From NCBI GenBank assembly GCA_938040725.1, contig CALHZX010000028.1, forward strand, positions 1 through 33,525: a DNA stretch of 33,525 nucleotides, given 5' to 3'. A program made the position numbers and the translations under genes. This stretch comes from an uncultured Actinomyces sp. (GTDB taxonomy: Bacteria; Actinomycetota; Actinomycetes; Actinomycetales; Actinomycetaceae). Shown in pieces: positions 23,870 to 31,088 of the stretch. Each line of letters starts with the position of its first letter. Within the stretch, counting starts at the first letter, position 1. Under the pieces are notes generated by a model. It was not told the DNA's origin. It saw only the letters and a list, made by a program, of their open reading frames with translations, and did not search any database.

Positions 23870-24124
23870 ATGAGGGCTCTAGAAATTGGTGATTTCAAAG
23901 AGGATGTGGGGGCCGCACTCGCGCGCGCCTCATCCGGTGAAGTCGTCACGCTCACAGAGGAAGGCCAGCCCGTCGCCGAGCTGGGCCCCGTGCGCATGTC
24001 GACCTACGCGCAGCTGCGCGAACTTGGCCTCGAGCGTCCCGCCATGGCGGACCTTGACGCCTACCAGATGCCGTCCAAGAACCTGCCCGACGGGCGGGGA
24101 GTCGTCGGCAAACTCGACGGGTAG
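23870..24124 (+). CDS. Phd/YefM-like antitoxin, apparently orphan
   Basis: The 84-residue protein begins MRALEIGDFKEDVGAALARAS and continues GEVVTLTEEGQPVAELGPV. This is the Phd/YefM pattern: an N-terminal DNA-binding fold followed by 'v.iT..GkPvAel'. The C-terminal ~35 residues would form the toxin-binding tail. Phd-type proteins neutralise Doc or RelE/VapC-type toxins and repress their own promoters. No toxin gene follows: the next gene downstream is hrpB on the other strand, 28 nt away. A TAGATA box lies about 10 nt before the ATG, so the transcript may have almost no leader. It could also act only as a regulator. Confidence 0.75.
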   Translation: MRALEIGDFKEDVGAALARASSGEVVTLTEEGQPVAELGPVRMSTYAQLRELGLERPAMADLDAYQMPSKNLPDGRGVVGKLDG

Positions 24125-24152
24125 ACGCCCGGCGCGGGGGAGTGCGAGCGCG

Positions 24153-26756
24153 CTACCCCCGGCGCTTGGCGCGGTTCGTCGGCTCCGCGTGCAGCGGGTC
24201 CTCGGGCCACGGGTGCTTCGGGTAGCGCCCGCGTAGTTGCGCGCGCACGTCCCGATACGGCCCCGCCCAAAACGACGTCAGGTCAGAAGTGACCGCCGCG
24301 GGGCGCCCCGCCGGATCCGTCAGATGCAGCACCAGAGGCACGCGCCCATCCACCAGACGGGGCGTGTCCGTCCACCCGAACGCCTGCTGGACGCGCAGGG
24401 TGAGCACAGGGTGCGCGCTGCTCCAATCGATCGGTCGGGTGCCGCCCGACGGGATCGGCATCTTCTCCGGCGCCAGCTCATCCAGGCGCGCGGCATCCGG
24501 CCACGGCAGCATCGAACGCAGCGCGTCAAGCATCGAGACCTTGGACAGGGGTCCGCCGTTCGCGAGGCGCTTCGCCCAGGGGAGGAGCCACTGATCCGCG
24601 GTGCGTGCCAGGGCCTCATCCGACACGTCGGGCCAGGGATCGCCCAGTACCTCGTGGAGGACGCGCATGCGTTCGCGCAGGGACGAGGCCTCCTTCCCCC
24701 AGCCCAGATCGCCCAGACCGTGGGCGGCCAGGTGCTCGGATACCAGCGCGGTTGCCTCCTCCTCGCTCAGGGACGAGGCCGGGGCGCTTGTGAGGGGGAT
24801 AGCTCCCAGGGTGCGCGTGCGCGTGGCTTTCAGAGCTCCCCTGTCGATCGAGGCCTGCGTGCGGGTGGTGAGCAGAGCCGCGCCCGCCGCCAAGGCGTCT
24901 TCCTCCGACAGGGGGACAGCCGCGAGAATGCGCGCGTGGCGCGAGGCCGGAGCCCGGTCAATCGACGCCACGGCCAGCCACTCCTGACCCTCCAGAGGAG
25001 AGCCCTGCGGCAGCTCGGCACCCACGCCGCCCGCCAAGATGTAAGCCATCGACCCCGGGCGGCGACGTGCAATCCACTCCGGGTACGCCAGCGCGCACGT
25101 CAGCGCCAACTCATCCTCGCGGGTGCGCGCGTCCGCATCCTGGCGCGCAGGCGCCGGGGCAAGTGCGTCTAGTGCGGACGATGAGGAAGGCAGGCGGCGC
25201 GCCAAGCGCTCCAGGCGCGCCTGCGTCTCCTTCACCCGAGCCCCCTGCGCGTGCACGCCTCCTGCGCCGCTGGCGCCACCGCGACCCAGCCGACGCTCCC
25301 ACGCACCCAGGTCAGCCCCCGGTGCGCGCACATCCTCCGACAGGAGGGCCACGAAACGTGCCGCCTTCGACGCCCCCAAGACCGCGCTCGACGCCAGGAG
25401 GGCCCTGCCCAAGGGCGGGTCCAACGGCAGCGACGCCAGCGTGCGGCCCGCAGCGGTGGCGGCCCCGGCCTCGTCGATGGCACCCAGGGAGGACAGACGC
25501 TGCCCGGCGGCCTCCCACGTGCCCGAGGGTGGAGCGTCGAGCAGGGCCAGTTCCTCCACCGGAGTGCCCCACGCCGCCACCTGCAGCCGCGCGTCCGTCA
25601 GGTCCTGCGTGGCGATGCCCGGTGCGGACTGCGCGGGCCTGCGCGCTACGTCCACCGCATCCATGACGCGCACGGCGACGCCGGGGCCGGTACGTGCGGC
25701 GCGGCCCGCGCGCTGCTCGAGGCGCGCGAGCGCAGCAGGGACCGTCACAAGTGATGAAAGGCCACGACCTGCGTCGAAGCGCGGCTCGCGCGCGAGCCCC
25801 GCGTCCACGACGACGGACACACCCGGGACCGTCAGCGAGGACTCCGCGATGGACGTGGAGAGGATGACGCGGCGACCGGAAGCGGGGGACAGGGCGCGGT
25901 CCTGCTCGGCGGCGCTCAGCTGGCCGTGCAGCGTCAGGACTGGGACGTCGCCTAGGTGCAGGTTGCTGCGCACGGTATCGATCTCGCCCACGCCCGGCAA
26001 GAACACGAGGACCGAACCATCGGTGGATACGACCGTGTCCTCGACCGTGCGCGCCACGTGCGCCAGGTACTCGCGGCGCACGCCCACCCGCTCGTTCCCG
26101 ATCGCACCCACGGCCTCGACGCCGCGCGGCGGGGGAGCATAGCGCAGCTCCAGCGGAAAGATATCCCCCGGAATATCCACGAGCGCAGGCTCCTCGCCCG
26201 TCGAGGACCGCAGGAAATCAACCGTTCGCGAGGCCTCAAGCGTGGCCGACGTGAGCGCGATGAACAGGTCGTCGCGCAGCGCCGAACGGGCATCCAGCGC
26301 AAACGCCAGAGCCAGGTCCGTATCCAGGTCACGCTCGTGGAACTCATCCACGATCAGCGCCGACGTCCCCGGCAGCTCCGGATCGCGCTGCAGCCGACGC
26401 AGCGCCACACCCGGCGTCACCATCTCCACGCGCGTACGCTCGCTGACGCGCGAATCCCCGCGCACCGAATAGCCGACCTGACCGCCGACCTCCTCGCCGA
26501 GCAGGCGCGCGATCCGGCGGGCCGCAGCCCGCGCGGCCACCCTGCGCGGCTGAGTGACGAGCACCCGCCCCGCCGACGCGTCGGGGCTCGCCAGTGCCAC
26601 CGCCACCGCGGGCGGCAACAGCGTCGTCTTACCCGTGCCCGGAGGCGCCGTGATCACCGCGCAGCCGCCCGGCCGCGTCGCCGCCGCAATGTCGCCCAGG
26701 GCGCGCGTGACCGGCAGCTGCGGCGGGGGTGAAACGAGTTCTTCGAGGGTGGGCAT
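24153..26756 (-). CDS. hrpB: ATP-dependent DEAH-box helicase HrpB
   Basis: The 867-residue protein is near the usual HrpB length. The helicase core has Walker A at ~36-45 (TAPPGTGKTT), motif Ia TQPRRVAARAAA, motif II DEFHERD (DEAH variant), motif III TSATLE, and motif VI QRAGRAARTGPG. The C-terminal ~380 residues contain the HrpB-specific region, ending in a conserved-looking stretch (VPLVLHLTDPAGRPAAVTSDLTSFW, then YRDVRAQLRGRYPKHPWPEDP). It probably remodels RNA; the physiological role of HrpB is poorly defined even in model bacteria. It is a single-gene unit. The ATG at 26756 has no strong ribosome binding site nearby. Confidence 0.95.
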   Translation of the reverse strand: MPTLEELVSPPPQLPVTRALGDIAAATRPGGCAVITAPPGTGKTTLLPPAVAVALASPDASAGRVLVTQPRRVAARAAARRIARLLGEEVGGQVGYSVRGDSRVSERTRVEMVTPGVALRRLQRDPELPGTSALIVDEFHERDLDTDLALAFALDARSALRDDLFIALTSATLEASRTVDFLRSSTGEEPALVDIPGDIFPLELRYAPPPRGVEAVGAIGNERVGVRREYLAHVARTVEDTVVSTDGSVLVFLPGVGEIDTVRSNLHLGDVPVLTLHGQLSAAEQDRALSPASGRRVILSTSIAESSLTVPGVSVVVDAGLAREPRFDAGRGLSSLVTVPAALARLEQRAGRAARTGPGVAVRVMDAVDVARRPAQSAPGIATQDLTDARLQVAAWGTPVEELALLDAPPSGTWEAAGQRLSSLGAIDEAGAATAAGRTLASLPLDPPLGRALLASSAVLGASKAARFVALLSEDVRAPGADLGAWERRLGRGGASGAGGVHAQGARVKETQARLERLARRLPSSSSALDALAPAPARQDADARTREDELALTCALAYPEWIARRRPGSMAYILAGGVGAELPQGSPLEGQEWLAVASIDRAPASRHARILAAVPLSEEDALAAGAALLTTRTQASIDRGALKATRTRTLGAIPLTSAPASSLSEEEATALVSEHLAAHGLGDLGWGKEASSLRERMRVLHEVLGDPWPDVSDEALARTADQWLLPWAKRLANGGPLSKVSMLDALRSMLPWPDAARLDELAPEKMPIPSGGTRPIDWSSAHPVLTLRVQQAFGWTDTPRLVDGRVPLVLHLTDPAGRPAAVTSDLTSFWAGPYRDVRAQLRGRYPKHPWPEDPLHAEPTNRAKRRG

Positions 26757-26797
26757 GGCTCAATAATCGAGGAGGGAGAGATACTGTGGGCGTGCTT

Positions 26798-26920
26798 TCA
26801 TTGCGTAGAGCTGCCGTTTTTTCGCAGCATTTCAACGTCGTACCCTGCTTCTGCCTCTGCGACCCACGCATCAATCTGGTCCTCGCTGACAGCTTCTACG
26901 TGCACGGTCTGTTTGTTCAT
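26798..26920 (-). pseudogene. Small ORF resembling the N-terminal part of a CopG/RHH-type antitoxin, probably truncated
   Basis: A 40-codon frame from ATG 26920 to TGA 26798 reads MNKQTVHVEAVSEDQIDAWV, then AEAEAGYDVEMLRKNGSSTQ. The 'DQIDAWVAEAEAGYDVEMLRK' style (W-A-x-x-A-E-x-G-Y-D-V) is what I know from the start of actinobacterial ribbon-helix-helix antitoxins, which normally continue with a G-R-P linker and the RHH domain. Here the frame ends where that linker should begin, so it looks like a remnant, or a very small gene. There is no clear ribosome binding site. It fills the gap between hrpB and the divergent phoH operon. Confidence 0.4.
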
Positions 26921-26987
26921 ACACACAGGCTAATACGAAGGTAATGAGGGTGAGGAAGATGCGGTGGCAGAGTAGAATGGAAGCAGT

Positions 26988-28040
26988 ATGACTACGGAGA
27001 ACACAGCGCCGGCGCTCGCGGCGGCCACCCTCGCACACACCACGGGGCGTGTCACCATCCCCGCAGACATGGACCCGATCGTGGTCCTCGGCGTCGCAGA
27101 CCAGGTTCTGCGCGCCCTCGAACGCGGCTTCCCGCACGTTCGTTTCCTCGTGACCGGGCGCGAAATCTCCCTGGCAGGCACCCAGGCCGATATCGACGTG
27201 GCCGCGGGCCTCCTCGAAGAACTCATCGGCATGGCCCGGCGCGGAACCGCCCTGGATGCTGCCGCCGTCGAGCAGGCCATCGGGCTGCTCGGACGTCTGA
27301 CCTCGGGCGAAGCCCCCACGGAGGAAATCCTCTCCGCGCGCGGGCGCTCGATCCGCCCCAAGACGCCCGGCCAGAAGGCGTACACGGACGCTATTGACCG
27401 CGCGACCGTCGTCTTCGGTATCGGCCCCGCGGGCACGGGCAAGACCTACTTGGCGATGGCACAGGCAGTGCGCCGCCTCCTCTCCGGCGAGGTGCGCCGT
27501 ATCGTGCTGACCCGCCCGGCCGTCGAGGCGGGGGAGAACCTCGGCTTCCTGCCCGGCTCCCTCACCGACAAGATCGACCCCTACCTGCGCCCCCTCTACG
27601 ACGCCCTCGGCGACATGCTCGACCCCGAAGCCCTGCCCAAGCTCATGGCCGCCGGCACCATCGAAGTCGCACCCCTGGCCTACATGCGCGGACGCACCCT
27701 CAACGATTCCTTCATCATCCTGGACGAGGCCCAAAACACCACGGTCGGACAGATGAAGATGTTCCTCACGCGCCTCGGGTTTGGCTCCAAGGTCGTCGTC
27801 ACCGGCGACGCCTCGCAGGTCGACCTGCCGGGCAGCCAGACCTCGGGCCTGTCCGTCGTCGAAAACATCCTCGGCGACATCGACGACATCGAGTTCTGTC
27901 ACCTGACCAGCGCCGACGTCGTGCGCCACGAGCTGGTCGGCGCAATCATTGATGCCTACCAGCGTTTCGACGATCGAAATGCCGCGCGTCGCGCACGCAC
28001 GCGCAGCCACAACACCGCACGCAGGGAGTACACGTCATGA
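26988..28040 (+). CDS. phoH: PhoH-family ATPase
   Basis: The 350-residue protein has an N-terminal KH-like segment (~30-90), then the PhoH ATPase domain: Walker A GIGPAGTGKTYLA at ~142-154, TRPAVEAGENLGFLPGSL, and Walker B SFIILDEAQNTT. VVTGDASQVDLP follows, with a C-terminal arginine-rich tail. PhoH-like proteins are RNA-associated NTPases. Together with YbeY and Era, encoded immediately downstream, it forms the widely conserved ribosome/rRNA maturation cluster. A TAGAAT box just upstream (26973-26978) would place the transcript start very close to the ATG. The stop overlaps the ybeY start by 4 nt. Confidence 0.95.
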   Translation: MTTENTAPALAAATLAHTTGRVTIPADMDPIVVLGVADQVLRALERGFPHVRFLVTGREISLAGTQADIDVAAGLLEELIGMARRGTALDAAAVEQAIGLLGRLTSGEAPTEEILSARGRSIRPKTPGQKAYTDAIDRATVVFGIGPAGTGKTYLAMAQAVRRLLSGEVRRIVLTRPAVEAGENLGFLPGSLTDKIDPYLRPLYDALGDMLDPEALPKLMAAGTIEVAPLAYMRGRTLNDSFIILDEAQNTTVGQMKMFLTRLGFGSKVVVTGDASQVDLPGSQTSGLSVVENILGDIDDIEFCHLTSADVVRHELVGAIIDAYQRFDDRNAARRARTRSHNTARREYTS

Positions 28041-28486
28041 CCGAGGTCATCAACGAGACCGACTACGAGATTAACGAAGCCGAGTTTTCCGCGCTGGCCG
28101 ACTACGTGCTCGACCAGATGCACGTCAGCTCCGACGCGGAAGTCAACATCATCTTCATCGAGCCTGAGCCGATGGAAGACCTGCACGTGCGCTGGCTGGA
28201 CCTGCCCGGCCCCACCGACGTCATGAGCTTCCCCATGGACGAGCTGCGCCCCGGCACGGCGGATCACCCCACGCCTCCCGGCATGCTCGGTGACATCTGC
28301 ATTTGCCCCAAGGTCGCCGCACGCCAGGCCGCCGAGTCCGGCCACAGCGCCGCCGAGGAGATGCTCCTCCTGGCCACGCACGGCATGCTGCATCTCCTGG
28401 GCTACGATCACGCGACCGACGCCGAGCGCGAGGTCATGTTCGCGCTCCAGCGCAAGCTCCTGCTGACCTTCCTGGCTACCCGATGA
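28037..28486 (+). CDS. ybeY: rRNA maturation endoribonuclease YbeY
   Basis: The 149-residue length is typical. The metal site is the classic HGMLHLLGYDH near residues 115-125, with three histidines that bind zinc. DVMSFPMDE and LGDICICP upstream are the other conserved blocks. YbeY acts in 16S rRNA 3'-end processing and ribosome quality control. Its start overlaps the phoH stop (ATGA at 28037-28040), and its own stop overlaps the next start, so the three are translationally coupled. Confidence 0.97.
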   Translation: MTEVINETDYEINEAEFSALADYVLDQMHVSSDAEVNIIFIEPEPMEDLHVRWLDLPGPTDVMSFPMDELRPGTADHPTPPGMLGDICICPKVAARQAAESGHSAAEEMLLLATHGMLHLLGYDHATDAEREVMFALQRKLLLTFLATR

Positions 28487-29838
28487 TCCTTCCCCTTCAA
28501 GCGTCCTCGGCCTCGTCGGCCCTGAACGTTCCCTCCGTCGCGCTCCTGATCCTCGCGATCATCGCCCTGGCCTCGGCGTCGTTCGCGCAGAGCGTCGAGC
28601 AGGCCGTCCAGCGCCTGACCCTGGCCGGCGTCGAGGACCTCATCGAGGAAGAGCGACGCAACGCGCGCGTCCTCTACGGCCTCGTGGATCGCCGTCGGCG
28701 CACCCTGCTGTCGCTGCGCGCTTTCCGTACGTTCTGGCAGGTCGTCTACGCGGTCATGGGCACGATCGTCCTGGTCGGCACGAATCTGCCGTGGTGGGCC
28801 GTCGCCCTCATCGCCGTCAGCGTGATCGCAGTCATCCAGCTGGTCTTCGTTTCCTTCCTGCCCGCCCAGTGGGGCGCGCGCAACCCCGAAGGTATCGCGC
28901 TGGTTGGCACGCGATTGGCTGACCGTCTCGCGCGCCTGAGTCACGTCGCGGACCCGCTGCTGACCCGCGTGCGCTCCTCTCGCCCTGCGCCAGAACCCAC
29001 CGAGGCCCAGGCACGCGCCGAGCTCATCTCTGACCTGCGTGAAATCGTCGACGAGGTCGGCGAACCCGAGAGCTTCGAGGAAGAGGACCGCGACATGGTC
29101 CGTTCCGTCCTCGACCTGGGGCACACGCTCGTGCGCGAGGTCATGGTGCCGCGCACCGACATGGTGACCATCGACGCCGACACGCCTGCCCCCTCCGCGC
29201 TGCGCCTCTTCGTGCGCTCCGGATTCTCGCGCGTGCCCGTCGTCGGCGACGACGTGGACGACATCCGCGGCATCCTGTTCTTCAAGGACCTCGTCTCGCG
29301 CTGGGAGGCCACGGGCGGCCAGCTCGACATGCGCGCCGAGCAGATGATGCGCCCCGCCGAATACGCCGTCGAAATGAAGCCCGCGGACGACATGCTGCGC
29401 CAGATGCAGGCCGAGCGCTTCCACATGGCGATCGTCATCGACGAGTACGGCGGCGTCGCCGGCCTGGTCACGCTCGAGGACATCCTCGAGGAGGTCGTCG
29501 GCGAGCTGACCGACGAGCACGACCGCCACGCCATCGAACCCGAAGAAGTCGAGCCGGGCGTCTGGCGCGTACCCGCGCGTTATCCGATCTCCGAACTGGG
29601 CGAGCTCCTCGACCGCGAGATCGAGGACGAGGACGTCGACTCCGTCGGCGGTCTGCTCGCCAAGGCCATCGGCAAGGTCCCACTACCCGGCGCGACCGGC
29701 ACCCTCGCCGGCGTCATGATGACCGCCGAAGAGGCGCGCGGACGTCGCCGCCAGGTTTTCACGATCCTGTGCCGCCTCGACCCCGACGCGCAGCCCCTGA
29801 CCCCCGACCACAACCCCGCCGACGACAAGGACAACTGA
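28483..29838 (+). CDS. CorC/HlyC-family (CNNM) membrane protein with CBS domains
   Basis: The protein is 451 residues from ATG 28483, which overlaps the ybeY stop; the frame is open further upstream, but that part is antisense-quality sequence inside ybeY. The N-terminal ~140 residues form a DUF21/CNNM-like membrane domain: hydrophobic segments at ~15-35 (VALLILAIIALASASFA), ~85-105 and ~108-128. Next are a CBS pair (~205-330: VMVPRTDMVTIDAD, RVPVVGDDVDDIRGILFFKDL, MAIVIDEYGGVAGLVTLEDI) and a C-terminal CorC_HlyC domain from ~345. Relatives are linked to magnesium/cobalt efflux. Transport activity here is inferred from family only. Confidence 0.93.
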   Translation: MILPLQASSASSALNVPSVALLILAIIALASASFAQSVEQAVQRLTLAGVEDLIEEERRNARVLYGLVDRRRRTLLSLRAFRTFWQVVYAVMGTIVLVGTNLPWWAVALIAVSVIAVIQLVFVSFLPAQWGARNPEGIALVGTRLADRLARLSHVADPLLTRVRSSRPAPEPTEAQARAELISDLREIVDEVGEPESFEEEDRDMVRSVLDLGHTLVREVMVPRTDMVTIDADTPAPSALRLFVRSGFSRVPVVGDDVDDIRGILFFKDLVSRWEATGGQLDMRAEQMMRPAEYAVEMKPADDMLRQMQAERFHMAIVIDEYGGVAGLVTLEDILEEVVGELTDEHDRHAIEPEEVEPGVWRVPARYPISELGELLDREIEDEDVDSVGGLLAKAIGKVPLPGATGTLAGVMMTAEEARGRRRQVFTILCRLDPDAQPLTPDHNPADDKDN

Positions 29839-29839
29839 C

Positions 29840-31087
29840 ATGCGATTCCCCTCCGACGACGAACTCATGGCCGGCCCCAACGCCTTCGGGGACGCGCGCA
29901 TTGAGGTCGAACCCGACGCGGCCGACCCGGAAGCCGACGCTCGCGCGCAGATCGACGCCGGCCTCGGCGAGGCCTCGGACGAGGCCGGGGCGCAGCCCGG
30001 CGACGCGGATGGTTCTGAGGACGACGATTCCGAGGAACCCGAGGCCGACGAGGACTACGACGATGAGGACCTCGAGGGCCTTCAGGACGAGGAGGACGCC
30101 GACCTCGACGCCTTCGAGGTGCTGACCTCGCTCGCATCCCTGCGCGAGGACGCGGCTGCGACCATCGAAGTCCCGGACTTCCCCGAGGACTTCCGCGCGG
30201 GCTTCGTGTCGATCGTCGGGCGCCCCAACGTCGGCAAGTCGACCCTGACGAACGCGCTGGTCGGGCGCAAGATCGCGATCACGTCCGGCCGTCCTGAGAC
30301 GACGCGTCACAACATCCGCGGCATCGTGCACGGGGAGGGCTACCAGCTGGTGCTCGTGGACACACCCGGATACCACCGCCCGCGCACGCTGCTGGGCAAG
30401 CGACTCAACGACATGGTGCGTGAGGCCCTCTCCGAGGTCGACGTCGTGCTCTTCTGCCTGCCTGCCGACCAGCGCATCGGCCCCGGCGACCAGTTCATCG
30501 CCCGCGAGCTGCGCGGCATCAAACGCCCGATCATCGCGGTGGCGACCAAGTGCGACGCCGTGCCGCGCGAGCGTGTCATGAAGCACCTGCTGTCCATCGA
30601 GAAGCTGGGGGAGTGGGCCGCCATCGTCCCCGTTTCCTCCGTGGAGGGCAAGGGCATCGACCACCTGCGTGAGGTGCTCGCGCAGACTGTGCCACTGTCG
30701 CCGCCACTGTACCCGTCAGGTGACGTCACCGACGAATCGCGCGACACCCTCATCGCCGAATTCATCCGCGAGGCCGCCCTGGAGGGCGTGCGCGACGAGC
30801 TGCCTCACTCCCTGGCCGTCCAGGTCGAGGAGATCATCGAGAGGCCGCGCCGTGAGGGCGACGACCGCCCGCCGATGCTTGACATTCACGTGAACGTCTA
30901 CGTCGAGCGCGACTCCCAGAAGGCCATCATCATCGGCCGCAAGGGAAGCCGCCTCAAGCAGATCGGCACCCAGGCCCGCGCCCGCATCGAGGAGCTGCTG
31001 GGCCGGCGCGTCTACCTCGACTTGCACGTGCGCACCGCGAAGGACTGGCAGTCCGACCCGAAGATGCTGGGGCGGTTGGGCTTCTGA
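29840..31087 (+). CDS. era: GTPase Era with a long acidic N-terminal extension
   Basis: The product is 415 residues against ~300 for typical Era. Residues ~119-290 are the GTPase domain: G1 GRPNVGKST at 127-135, G3 DTPGYH, and G4 reading ATKCD instead of NKxD. The C-terminal KH domain has IIIGRKGSRLKQIGTQAR. Era binds the 16S rRNA 3' end and guides 30S assembly, matching its neighbours ybeY and phoH. The first ~115 residues are unusual: mostly D/E (runs such as SEDDDSEEPEADEDYDDED), low complexity, probably disordered. The ATG at 29840 begins one base after the preceding stop, which supports the long form. If translation began lower down, a normal-length Era would result. Confidence 0.95.
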   Translation: MRFPSDDELMAGPNAFGDARIEVEPDAADPEADARAQIDAGLGEASDEAGAQPGDADGSEDDDSEEPEADEDYDDEDLEGLQDEEDADLDAFEVLTSLASLREDAAATIEVPDFPEDFRAGFVSIVGRPNVGKSTLTNALVGRKIAITSGRPETTRHNIRGIVHGEGYQLVLVDTPGYHRPRTLLGKRLNDMVREALSEVDVVLFCLPADQRIGPGDQFIARELRGIKRPIIAVATKCDAVPRERVMKHLLSIEKLGEWAAIVPVSSVEGKGIDHLREVLAQTVPLSPPLYPSGDVTDESRDTLIAEFIREAALEGVRDELPHSLAVQVEEIIERPRREGDDRPPMLDIHVNVYVERDSQKAIIIGRKGSRLKQIGTQARARIEELLGRRVYLDLHVRTAKDWQSDPKMLGRLGF

Positions 31088-31088
31088 C

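Noticed and set aside
28303..28482. Longer start for the CorC-like protein
   Set aside because: The extra 60 codons overlap ybeY out of frame and are R/P/G-rich noise; ATG 28483 overlaps the ybeY stop in the usual coupled way.
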